Below, piece by piece: positions 1 to 6,696 of a stretch of DNA of 23,788 nt. The position numbers and the translations under genes are program-made. Source of the stretch: a virus; the IMG/VR virus record IMGVR_UViG_3300036770_006207, positions 1 through 23,788 of that record. One strand, given 5' to 3'. The first letter of the stretch is position 1, and each line of letters begins with the position of its first letter. The notes beneath the pieces are model-generated. The model had not been told where the DNA came from, did no database searches, and worked only from the letters and a program-made list of their open reading frames with translations.

Positions 1-297
1 ACAAAAGGCTTTGCGTGGAATAACCTTATGCTACAACGTTGGACTGATCACGAAGGCAAGGAACACAGAGTTTTGGAAGACTATGAGAGAAATCGACGAC
101 TGATTGACCTTTCACATCAGCCCGATCATATTAAAGAAATTATTGCTACTACCATTGCCGAAGCGACCAGTGCAAATAAAAATATTAATCAGGTAGGCGT
201 TAAATTAATGAAGTTCTGCGGTCTGTATGATTTGAAAAAGATTTCTGAGCAGGCACAATCGTATGCCGAACCACTTAATGCGAGGTACACACTATGA
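1..297 (+). CDS. 5'-truncated phage protein of unknown function (C-terminal 98 aa visible)
   Basis: I do not recognise this protein. The frame is open from base 1, and the residues before the first internal ATG at 28 (KGFAWNNL) look like ordinary coding sequence. That ATG has no convincing ribosome binding site, so this is probably the C-terminus of a longer protein that starts left of the window. The visible part is charged and probably mostly helical, with no membrane segment, signal peptide or metal-binding cysteine cluster. It ends in a 4-nt ATGA overlap with the next gene (294-297), so the two are probably translationally coupled. If ATG 28 were the true start, the product would be 89 aa. 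Confidence 0.7.
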   Translation, partial: TKGFAWNNLMLQRWTDHEGKEHRVLEDYERNRRLIDLSHQPDHIKEIIATTIAEATSANKNINQVGVKLMKFCGLYDLKKISEQAQSYAEPLNARYTL

Positions 298-770
298 CAG
301 AGATACATGCAAAACCAATCATTGATAACAAATTTTGGATCGTTGAAAAAGACGGAGAAAAATTCGCTACATTAAGAAAAAATGAAGATAATCGTTTTGT
401 GATGAGTAACGAGTCTGGTATTAAAATTTATGATACCAAAACAGATATCACTAAGCAATTCGGAAAAGATTTTTTTGTAGCAAAAATTGTCAAAGAAGCC
501 GATGATGCATTACCAAATGAAATACATGGATATTCAACCAGCAGTACTCCTCACAATTCCATGTTTGATATAAAAAGAAAATTGCCTTTGTTTACAAAAA
601 GCAAGGATTCTAAAAGTTTATATTGTGCAGGATACTATGTAATTAAATTTGATAAAGGTTGGGTTAAATCCTTTTGTCCGAAATTAATAACACTACAAAG
701 ATACGATTATCAAGGTCCTTTTAAAACTGAATTAGAAATGAAGCAGGTATTAAACAATGTCTCAAAATAA
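294..770 (+). CDS. Hypothetical phage protein, 158 aa
   Basis: Function unknown. It starts at an ATG that overlaps the previous stop (ATGA), with a GAGG about 8 nt upstream. The N-terminus (AKPIIDNKFWIVEKDGEKFATL, read in two parts: AKPIIDNKFWIV then EKDGEKFATL) looks like a small beta-rich domain in which an aromatic/valine strand is followed by a D-G turn. It contains two cysteines (in SLYCAGYY and SFCPKL) that do not form a recognisable metal motif. From memory, similar short proteins beginning with this kind of strand occur in T4-like marine phages, but I could not confirm this. The last 14 nt overlap the next gene. Confidence 0.75.
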   Translation: MTEIHAKPIIDNKFWIVEKDGEKFATLRKNEDNRFVMSNESGIKIYDTKTDITKQFGKDFFVAKIVKEADDALPNEIHGYSTSSTPHNSMFDIKRKLPLFTKSKDSKSLYCAGYYVIKFDKGWVKSFCPKLITLQRYDYQGPFKTELEMKQVLNNVSK

Positions 771-1005
771 TTTACCAACGAATTTGCCTTCTGTAGAAAG
801 ACTAATTCAGCGAGTTTTAACAGCCGAAAGAAGTCAACAAAAAGAAGTTAGAATTTCCATAGACGAAGCTCGTATGCTAATAGCCGAATTGGCAATAATA
901 ACTTCGAAATTAGGAAAAACTGTTCAGGAAATACATCAAATTCTGTCTGATATAAAAGAAAGTTCTACCAAAATCGATGTAAAGTTCGATGGGGGTACTT
1001 TCTAG
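757..1005 (+). CDS. Small hypothetical phage protein, 82 aa, helical
   Basis: Function unknown. The start ATG lies inside the end of the upstream gene (14-nt overlap), with AGG about 9 nt upstream. Residues about 12-70 show a heptad-like spacing of leucine, isoleucine and valine with many charged residues, suggesting one or two amphipathic helices or a short coiled coil. There are no cysteines and no membrane segment. This is the last gene before the first non-coding gap (1006-1047), which carries a late-promoter-like octamer, so it probably closes one transcription segment. Confidence 0.7.
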   Translation: MSQNNLPTNLPSVERLIQRVLTAERSQQKEVRISIDEARMLIAELAIITSKLGKTVQEIHQILSDIKESSTKIDVKFDGGTF

Positions 1006-1009
1006 TAGA

Positions 1010-1017
1010 TATAAATA
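1010..1017 (+). promoter_or_regulatory. T4-type late promoter octamer TATAAATA
   Basis: An exact match to the T4 late-promoter consensus TATAAATA, which is recognised by RNA polymerase carrying the phage late sigma (gp55) and co-activator gp33. It sits in the 42-nt non-coding gap between two genes. With T4 geometry (octamer at -13 to -6), transcription would begin near 1023. That gives a leader of about 25 nt with an AGGA at 1033-1036 before the ATG at 1048. The octamer alone is expected a few times by chance in sequence this AT-rich. Its intergenic position is what supports the call. Confidence 0.7.
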
Positions 1018-1047
1018 TATACGTGGTTAATTAGGAACTATGTATAT

Positions 1048-1332
1048 ATGAGTCGTCCAAAACCTCGAATAATACTCGAGCATGTAAACAAAGAAAATTT
1101 TAAAATAGAACAAATCTTAGATAGTGATGCTATTTGGGCCGTTTTCTATCAAGGAAAACCTTTTAACTTAAAAAGCGGAAGTATGGTTGCAAGTTACCCC
1201 GGACCTAAATATAAAAAGGTAAGTTTTTCAAATCCCGGACATGCACACAATCTCGCAAAAAAATTAAATAAGCTATTCAAAACAACAGACTTTGCTGTTT
1301 ACAAACTAACATCGGGTGAAAAAATAAATTAA
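1048..1332 (+). CDS. Small conserved-looking phage protein, 94 aa
   Basis: Function unknown. The N-terminus (MSRPKPRIILEHVNKE) and the segment YPGPKYKKVSFSNPGHAHNL resemble, from memory, a small protein recurrent in T4-like cyanophage genomes; this was not checked by search. It is basic and compact, with no cysteines, and has the look of a small alpha/beta domain ending in a helix that carries LAKKLNKLFKT. It is the first gene downstream of the late-promoter octamer at 1010-1017, with an AGGA 11 nt upstream of its ATG. That suggests late expression, and hence a possible virion or assembly role (inference). Its stop overlaps the next ATG by one base (TAATG). Confidence 0.8.
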   Translation: MSRPKPRIILEHVNKENFKIEQILDSDAIWAVFYQGKPFNLKSGSMVASYPGPKYKKVSFSNPGHAHNLAKKLNKLFKTTDFAVYKLTSGEKIN

Positions 1333-1736
1333 TGGATATCAAGGATACCTATACTAAGGTATTCTTAAAAGCAGCTGAAGAGCCGTGTACCGAGAATACT
1401 TTACAAAATTTAAGATCTGAATGGTGGTGGAATGTCAGATCAAAAAATGATGGTGGTCTTAGGTTAACTGAAACTGCTATCAATTTTATTAAAGATAAAT
1501 CCAAAATAAAAACTTACAAAATAGATTTTCCAAAAGAGTTTGTTATTTCCCCTCAAGTTCTTTTATGGTTAGATCAATTTATCGAATCACCTTATTATAT
1601 CGATAAAAAATCAATCACAGTATTAAAAGAAAAGTCTGCTTTTGAATTATATCTATTTTCCGGCGATATTCGAAAAATGGGTTATTCGAAAGCAATGTCT
1701 AAAAGACTAAACCAAGATTGCGTACTAGATCAATAG
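1332..1736 (+). CDS. Hypothetical phage protein, 134 aa, with WWWNVR motif
   Basis: Function unknown. It shows a distinctive SEWWWNVRSKNDGGLRLT segment around residues 29-46, then a predicted strand (IKTYKIDFP), and then a region with VLLWLDQFIESPYYIDKK and ALYLFSGDIRKMG-like content. The overall pattern (tryptophan cluster, 'LDQFI.SPYYI', 'LFSGDIRK.G') resembles, from memory, a protein found next to the preceding small protein in marine T4-like phages. The start is taken at the ATG that overlaps the previous stop (TAATG). No strong ribosome binding site is seen, so translation probably depends on coupling. An 18-nt gap carrying a second late-promoter-like octamer follows. Confidence 0.78.
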   Translation: MDIKDTYTKVFLKAAEEPCTENTLQNLRSEWWWNVRSKNDGGLRLTETAINFIKDKSKIKTYKIDFPKEFVISPQVLLWLDQFIESPYYIDKKSITVLKEKSAFELYLFSGDIRKMGYSKAMSKRLNQDCVLDQ

Positions 1737-1741
1737 TATTT

Positions 1742-1749
1742 CATAAATA
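1742..1749 (+). promoter_or_regulatory. Late promoter-like octamer CATAAATA
   Basis: CATAAATA differs from the T4 late consensus only at the first base. T4-like cyanophages are reported to tolerate variation at that position. It lies in the 18-nt gap between genes, the only other non-coding gap among the rightward genes apart from a 4-nt one. With T4 geometry (last base of the octamer at -6), the first transcribed base would be 1755, which is the A of the next gene's ATG. That would make a leaderless message for that gene. The promoter would also serve the genes downstream. Confidence 0.5.
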
Positions 1750-1754
1750 TTTTC

Positions 1755-2030
1755 ATGAATTTTGAAATTAATCCGTTGAATGTTTTTAACGAAAGATTTG
1801 TAGATTCTACTCCGATTCATTTTGTAAAAACTAAATTGAGTGGATCAGAATTGATAGAAACCGAATTGATCGACTGGATTGATGCAAAGTTAAAAGGACG
1901 ATATAGTCTTAGTTATGAACCAGAAATTGATTCACAAGGTAAATTAAGATTATCAACCTTTGTAGGTTTTGAAGACCAAAAAGAACTAACATATTTTATT
2001 TTAGCGTGTCCACATTTAAGGAGATTTTAA
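1755..2030 (+). CDS. Small hypothetical phage protein, 91 aa
   Basis: Function unknown. The product is acidic and contains a pattern ELIDWIDAKLKGRYSL that looks like an amphipathic helix, followed by two short beta strands (RLSTFVGF, ELTYFILAC). There is no membrane segment or metal motif. No ribosome binding site is visible in front of the ATG. The octamer CATAAATA ends 6 nt before it, which raises the possibility of leaderless translation. No alternative in-frame ATG is available downstream. Its stop codon shares one base with the next gene's ATG. Confidence 0.7.
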   Translation: MNFEINPLNVFNERFVDSTPIHFVKTKLSGSELIETELIDWIDAKLKGRYSLSYEPEIDSQGKLRLSTFVGFEDQKELTYFILACPHLRRF

Positions 2031-2272
2031 TGGAACAAGAAGCAAAAATTCAAGAAGACCAAATTGAACAAACTACACAAACAGTGTCTCAGTCACCTAA
2101 TCAGAAGCCAGAAGGCCCGGATCTAAACATTCAAGATCTGCTAGGTGTAAAAAGTATTATCGATGTTGCTACCCAACGAGGAGCTTTTAAGGCAAATGAA
2201 CTAGAAGCAGTTGGTAAACTTTATAACAGATTATCTACATTCTTAGATACTGTAGCTAAACCAAAGGAATAA
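2030..2272 (+). CDS. Small hypothetical phage protein, 80 aa
   Basis: Function unknown. I place the start at ATG 2030 because AAGGAG lies at 2018-2023, six bases upstream, and because the ATG overlaps the previous stop as TAATG. An upstream in-frame GTG at 2006 would add 8 residues but has no such site. The N-terminal half is a low-complexity, glutamine- and glutamate-rich stretch and is probably disordered. The C-terminal half (IQDLLGVKSIIDVATQRGAFKANELEAVGKLY split over residues about 35-66) looks like a helical domain. Its 'IID.A..RGAF...E...VG..Y' pattern resembles, from memory, small proteins of T4-like marine phages. Confidence 0.8.
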   Translation: MEQEAKIQEDQIEQTTQTVSQSPNQKPEGPDLNIQDLLGVKSIIDVATQRGAFKANELEAVGKLYNRLSTFLDTVAKPKE

Positions 2273-2276
2273 TAAA

Positions 2277-2933
2277 ATGAAACCGATGAAACACGTAGGA
2301 AAAATAAAAAATACCGGAGCGAAAGTATTAGTAGTATTTAGGACGTTACCGGGTGAATCTAATTCTGCGTTGGTTCTTCCGGTATCACAACTTCCCGATT
2401 CATATCATGACTCTATCATGACTGTTGTAGAAAGTGATCAAGCACAAGAATGTTTCGAATTCGGTGAAATTATGTTCATGAGAACATTTCCGGATGGGCG
2501 CCCTATGCTACAAGCTATGCAATCTGATGGAAGATTACAAAAGGTTGCTACAGACTTAGTATTAATGACTCCGGCGCCGTCAGCTGAAATCGCATTAGAT
2601 CAATTAAATGTTTTAATTGCCGAACAAAAAAATTGTGCTGTTGACGATTTATATACATTTGTCAAAGGAGCTCCTAAAAAAACAGATGCTACAATTGAAA
2701 ATGTTGCTGAAATTAAAAATATCGAAACTCAAATCGACCCCGATATTCCAACTTCAGTCAAAGCGCAAGCATCAAATGCAGGGGCATTAAGTGACAGAGA
2801 TCTAGCTAAATCTTATCGTAGTCAAGCAGATGCTATGTATAAAGAAGCAGCAAGACTGAGAAGAGAAGCAGATGAATTAGATCCGCCCCAGAAAAAAACA
2901 ACAACTAAGGTCAAAGAAGAAGCAAGTGTCTAA
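2277..2933 (+). CDS. Conserved-looking phage protein, 218 aa
   Basis: Function unknown. The N-terminal two thirds (residues about 4-130) form a globular domain starting MKHVGKIKNTGAKVLVVFRTLPGE, read as MKHVGKIKNTGAK then VLVVFRTLPGE. A helix-rich stretch (ALDQLNVLIAEQKN) ends it. Residues about 165-218 are a charged, alanine-rich helix (AKSYRSQADAMYKEAARLRR) followed by a lysine-rich disordered tail, suggestive of a coiled-coil or interaction arm. AGGA lies about 9 nt upstream of the ATG. From memory, the N-terminal domain matches a recurrent marine T4-like phage hypothetical protein. The gene overlaps the next by 8 nt. Confidence 0.8.
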   Translation: MKPMKHVGKIKNTGAKVLVVFRTLPGESNSALVLPVSQLPDSYHDSIMTVVESDQAQECFEFGEIMFMRTFPDGRPMLQAMQSDGRLQKVATDLVLMTPAPSAEIALDQLNVLIAEQKNCAVDDLYTFVKGAPKKTDATIENVAEIKNIETQIDPDIPTSVKAQASNAGALSDRDLAKSYRSQADAMYKEAARLRREADELDPPQKKTTTKVKEEASV

Positions 2934-3231
2934 ACATTTCTTTAAACCTCCAAAAAATTTCGTTAAAGAATGGCCTGAAGTTTTTGAAGATTTGTACATG
3001 AACACTATGCCTGTACAATATCTGCATTCGATAAGATTAGAATTTCATAATGGGAGAGTGTGGGAAATCGCAGTAGACGATCATATTAATATTTCTCATA
3101 CTCAAACATTAACTGATAAACTAATTAATACTCTTCATGAATATTCGGATGAAATAAAAAGGATAGATTTTCAAGTAGATATCGATAGATTAAAGATTGA
3201 TATCGAAAATTCAACTAAAAAAATATTTTAA
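2926..3231 (+). CDS. Small phage protein, 101 aa, GTG start
   Basis: Function unknown. The start is a GTG inside the end of the upstream gene, with AAGAAG about 6 nt upstream. The protein begins MSKHFFKPPKNFVKEWPEVF, followed by a beta-rich middle (HSIRLEFHNGRVWEIAVDDH) and a long amphipathic C-terminal helix. There are no cysteines. From memory, proteins starting this way occur beside the preceding gene in T4-like marine phages. Its TAA stop (3229-3231) overlaps the TAA of the converging gene, so no intergenic space separates the two transcription units. Confidence 0.78.
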   Translation: MSKHFFKPPKNFVKEWPEVFEDLYMNTMPVQYLHSIRLEFHNGRVWEIAVDDHINISHTQTLTDKLINTLHEYSDEIKRIDFQVDIDRLKIDIENSTKKIF

Positions 3232-4445
3232 AATCTCGTATTACCATAATGAATAACAACATGGTCTTGAGATTTAAAAGTTCTCCAAGGATCGATTATT
3301 ATCGATCCTTTTTCTATTTTACAATATAGATCTTGTTGTTCATTAAATCCGCGATATTCGTAGGTAACTTTTCTATTATGTGCCAATAGCACAACACCAT
3401 AACAACCCTGTATATCATCGCCGGTTAATGGATCTATATAAGTAGGCTTATGACCCAGATCTTCGCAATAATGACCTATTAATAAACTATAACTACCGTC
3501 ACAGTATTCGACTCCGGGTTTATATGCCTTGCCGTGTATAAAAATGCTCATTGAATTTTCTTTAGCATGTTTCACCATTTCTTTAGCAAGATTTTTAGCT
3601 TGGATCTCTCGAGCATTCATAATAGAATCAAATAAATCATAACCTAAATCTAATTCTCGAGCCATATATCTTAGAGCAATATTATCTCTTGGATGACATG
3701 CCCCACCGTCGCCCATGCCTGCTTTCATATATTGCGGCCCCATAATACGCATAGTAGATTTTGCTAAAGCATCGGTTACTACATCAACATCAATGTTGCC
3801 TTGTTTCATTGCAACATCTTGTATCATATTAACTAATCCTATCTTAGCAGATATGAATGTATTATAAAAAACCTTTATGCATTCACATTCGTCCCATGTA
3901 CCAATTACATATCTAGGATCGTTTTCCATTACAGTTTTGTAAAAATCTACCAACTGCTGAGCATCACCTGTTTCGCTCCCATCTTCAGTTCCAATCATAA
4001 CCATCTCTGGATTTACCATATCCCATGCAACTGATCCCATAGCAATCAAATACGGATTGTATACGAAGCGAGTATTAGAGACCAATCGAGCAAACTCTCT
4101 ACGAGTAGTGCCAGGTAAAACTGTACTAATGAGTACTAGTAATTGATTCTTATTCATATACCTGTTGGCTTCTATCAACACATCTTTAACGATCTGATAA
4201 CTAAAATCTTTCGGTTCGAGATGTGCTGTGGGGGCTCTGCCATCATAGCTCGGGTCGTGAGGAGTAGGTACCGCTATAAAAACTATATCTCTTTCTCGTA
4301 TACAGTTTTCTATGCTGTCAACAACTGTTATTTTGTCACTAGTTCTTTCATGAATATCATATCCTGTTACATCATGTCCTTTTTCCGAAATGGCCTCTGC
4401 ACATGGTAATCCTAATTTACCTATTCCTAAAAATCCAATCTTCAT
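3228..4445 (-). CDS. UDP-glucose/GDP-mannose dehydrogenase family protein, 405 aa
   Basis: An NAD-dependent, probably two-step, oxidase of a nucleotide sugar, making a uronic acid donor such as UDP-glucuronate in the cytoplasm. Visible marks: Rossmann GxGxxG at residues 7-12 (GIGKLG); VPTP at 59-62; STVLPGTT at 107-114; K191 and N195 in KVFYN, spaced as in the catalytic Lys/Asn pair; and C250 in GDGGACHPRD with D254 four residues later, matching the catalytic Cys and Asp. The third domain follows, with HGKAYKPG at 304-311. The length fits the family. The usual (S/N)PE(F)xxE segment reads NPYLIAMG (130-137), lacking both glutamates, so the substrate or the second oxidation step may differ. It is the last gene of the leftward operon and overlaps the previous gene as ATGA. 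Confidence 0.92.
   Translation of the reverse strand: MKIGFLGIGKLGLPCAEAISEKGHDVTGYDIHERTSDKITVVDSIENCIRERDIVFIAVPTPHDPSYDGRAPTAHLEPKDFSYQIVKDVLIEANRYMNKNQLLVLISTVLPGTTRREFARLVSNTRFVYNPYLIAMGSVAWDMVNPEMVMIGTEDGSETGDAQQLVDFYKTVMENDPRYVIGTWDECECIKVFYNTFISAKIGLVNMIQDVAMKQGNIDVDVVTDALAKSTMRIMGPQYMKAGMGDGGACHPRDNIALRYMARELDLGYDLFDSIMNAREIQAKNLAKEMVKHAKENSMSIFIHGKAYKPGVEYCDGSYSLLIGHYCEDLGHKPTYIDPLTGDDIQGCYGVVLLAHNRKVTYEYRGFNEQQDLYCKIEKGSIIIDPWRTFKSQDHVVIHYGNTRF
3287..3320 (+). terminator. Intrinsic-terminator-like hairpin for the rightward genes, inside an opposing gene
   Basis: A perfect 10-bp stem (AAGGATCGAT at 3287-3296 with ATCGATCCTT at 3301-3310) closes a 4-nt loop, TATT. On the plus strand it runs straight into TTTCTATTTT. 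This is the classic layout of a rho-independent terminator for rightward transcription, 56 nt past the last rightward stop codon. It lies wholly within the 3' end of the leftward dehydrogenase gene, where it encodes part of GSIIIDPW. On the minus strand the hairpin has no T-run after it, so it should not stop the leftward operon. Confidence 0.75.
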
Positions 4446-5413
4446 AACAAATTTTCAATCCTTTGCTTATTTTCATTTATATATATTAAAAATCTCTCTC
4501 TGTTTTTAATTAATCTAGGTAAAATATTTTTATAATGTTTTATACATTCTTCCAAACGAAAATTTTCTAAAATATCAACTATACTTTTTGCTCTTTTTTC
4601 CCAATTGTTATCATTCCACCACGTTCCGAATAAATCATCAAATGTATCAAATCCTAAAGATTTCAATTTAGGATATACATTATTATCTCCCAATATCAAA
4701 AAAGGTCTTAACCCAATTATTGGTTTCCAAGTTTTTTCACTAATAAAGAGATCAGTATGAATTGTAGTTTCGGTCACTACATTAATAAAAAAACTATTCC
4801 AATTTTTAGCATCACCTAATGTTAAAATATCATTTTTAATTGGCATTTTTCCATGAACCGCATTCTCACCTAATAAAACAATATCGTCTAGCTGTTCATC
4901 GATTATCATTAATTTTTCGCTATCTCCGAGACTGATCAAACCCTTATCTGTTAGATTTTTTTCTATCAATTCGTTTATTAAAAATAATCTATGGGCATGA
5001 GGTTTTCTATTTAAACACATATATACTTTTTTAAAATTCGGTAGTACGGTGTATTTTGTATCAAAAAAACTATCAAAATTCATTCTTATAAATTCAGCCC
5101 AAAAATTAAAATAATATAAACCTTCTGTGTTTCCAATATGAATAGTTTTTTTAGAATTATTTTTTATGAATAGATGAGCATCTTTTCTAATATCTATGCA
5201 ATTAGAATTTTCCCAATCGGGACCTGAATAGCAAACAGCAATTTTATTTTTATTAATAATATTTTTTAACTCTAAATCTTTTTCGATCCAAGTAGTGTTT
5301 ATAAAAACATGTTCATCAGAAAGCATTGAAAGGATAGTATTTTTAATTTTTTGATCAACATCCCCAATGATATTATTACTAAATCCTCTGTCATAAATTA
5401 ACGGTCGAGCCAT
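4442..5413 (-). CDS. Putative glycosyltransferase, GT-B-like C-terminal signature (paralog 1), 323 aa
   Basis: The start is ATG 5413: GGAGG lies about 8 nt upstream, whereas the upstream in-frame ATG at 5431 sits just before that site. The protein shares a two-part signature with the genes at 5398-6696 and 7505-8512: LNRKPHAHR (134-142), then VTETT (213-217) followed by SEKTWKPI (225-232), a PF, and FDTFDDLF (255-262). The E..T(E)K..KPI..PF block recalls the donor-binding end of GT-B enzymes such as fucosyltransferase-like and exostosin-like families, so sugar transfer is likely but not proven. No membrane segment is seen. It overlaps the upstream gene by 16 nt and the dehydrogenase gene by ATGA, which places it beside a potential donor-sugar supplier. 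Confidence 0.72.
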   Translation of the reverse strand: MARPLIYDRGFSNNIIGDVDQKIKNTILSMLSDEHVFINTTWIEKDLELKNIINKNKIAVCYSGPDWENSNCIDIRKDAHLFIKNNSKKTIHIGNTEGLYYFNFWAEFIRMNFDSFFDTKYTVLPNFKKVYMCLNRKPHAHRLFLINELIEKNLTDKGLISLGDSEKLMIIDEQLDDIVLLGENAVHGKMPIKNDILTLGDAKNWNSFFINVVTETTIHTDLFISEKTWKPIIGLRPFLILGDNNVYPKLKSLGFDTFDDLFGTWWNDNNWEKRAKSIVDILENFRLEECIKHYKNILPRLIKNRERFLIYINENKQRIENLL

Positions 5414-6696
5414 TTTATAGCTTCCTCCCATTTAACCTTTCCTTTTCCTTTAATAAAATTATCCTTATTATGAATTAATTTTTTTTGGAATTGATCGGAA
5501 TAATATATATCATGGAGTTCTTCCGTAGACATATGACAAATTCTCTCTATATTATCGATGATGATTTTTGTCCTCTTTTTAATATCTTGTTCGTTATCAT
5601 AACTTTCATCAAATAATTCAGGAAATGTTTGATAACCATATTTTCTCATATATTCAAGAGTTCCTGGACATCCTGCTACAATAAAAGGATGATATTGCAA
5701 TATAGGTTGATAAATTTTTTCGGTAAGAAACAACACGTTTTCTTCTTCAAAATTATCAAACGTGGTTTCTGTGACAAAAGTAAAATAACTGTCGGAAAAC
5801 AAATTAGGTTGAAGAAATCGTTGATTTAATCCTTCTCCGATATTATTTGCATCGTGATCTATTATATAAGGACTATTATCTATAAATTCTTTCATGTGTT
5901 TTTTTAAATTTTCAAAATTTAATGGATCTGAATTATACTTTTTAATAGTCCAATTAAAAATACTTTCTTGAGGTTTGTAATATCTATTCAACCAACTAAA
6001 ATACGCATCAATGAGGAGATTTTTTGATTTGAGTTCTGCAGAAAAATAGAGCCGATGTTCTCGTGGATTCGCATTTCTAAAAATAAATTTTTTACTTCTA
6101 GTTTTCCAAAGATTTTGTATTCTATCTTTTTCTTTAGGAAACATATTCGTATGCCCCATTTTTTCTAAAATATGACATTCATTATGATACGTGGATTCAA
6201 AACTATCAAATCCGTATACATTTATTTCGCGAAGTCCCATTTTTTGTTGATATTTTTTAAAATTAATATCGATGTTTACATCGCCGAATACAAAATAAAC
6301 TTTGTGTCCTGGTATCTTTAAATCTTTAATACAAAAATCTATTATATCGATAAACCGAGGCATTGATAAACTAAATCCTTCACTAGAAAACCAAATCAAT
6401 AATCGTAAATTGCTATTTTCATTTTTAATTAATTCTAAAACATCTTTGTCAATCCATGCAAATACATTTTGATAAATCAAACTTTGATCGATCCATTCTA
6501 ATTCTATATGATAATAAGCAGTTTCGCCTTCCCATGTTTCCCTAGTAACTTGCCGATAAGGTATATTCAAGTGGTCGCATACCTCTTTAACAAACATCGG
6601 TTTAACACTTTTGTATTCTTTAATTTCTTCAGATCTCATATAGATAGGAACTGAATTAGGAATTTTTAATCCTGACTGATAAAAAAGCGTGATCAT
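5398..6696 (-). CDS. Putative glycosyltransferase, GT-B-like C-terminal signature (paralog 2), 432 aa
   Basis: This is the longest of the three paralogs. It carries FRNANPREHRLYF (about 206-218), VTETT (308-312), LTEKIYQPI (324-332), HPFIVAG (336-342), and YQTFPELFDESYDNEQD near 355-371. The N-terminal 200 residues are unlike those of the other two copies, which fits a variable acceptor-binding half. It has no signal peptide or membrane helix. GGGAG lies about 8 nt upstream of the ATG, which overlaps the upstream SGNH gene's stop as ATGA. Glycosyltransferase function is inferred from the conserved EK..(K/Q)PI segment. The real acceptor and sugar are unknown. Confidence 0.72.
   Translation of the reverse strand: MITLFYQSGLKIPNSVPIYMRSEEIKEYKSVKPMFVKEVCDHLNIPYRQVTRETWEGETAYYHIELEWIDQSLIYQNVFAWIDKDVLELIKNENSNLRLLIWFSSEGFSLSMPRFIDIIDFCIKDLKIPGHKVYFVFGDVNIDINFKKYQQKMGLREINVYGFDSFESTYHNECHILEKMGHTNMFPKEKDRIQNLWKTRSKKFIFRNANPREHRLYFSAELKSKNLLIDAYFSWLNRYYKPQESIFNWTIKKYNSDPLNFENLKKHMKEFIDNSPYIIDHDANNIGEGLNQRFLQPNLFSDSYFTFVTETTFDNFEEENVLFLTEKIYQPILQYHPFIVAGCPGTLEYMRKYGYQTFPELFDESYDNEQDIKKRTKIIIDNIERICHMSTEELHDIYYSDQFQKKLIHNKDNFIKGKGKVKWEEAIKWLDR

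Noticed and set aside
2006-2029. Extended GTG start for the gene at 2030
   Set aside because: A good AAGGAG lies 6 nt in front of ATG 2030, and the GTG lacks one.
4143-4409. 88-codon plus-strand open frame inside the dehydrogenase gene
   Set aside because: It is a shadow of a clear gene on the other strand; its composition is cysteine- and aromatic-rich and it has no ribosome binding site.
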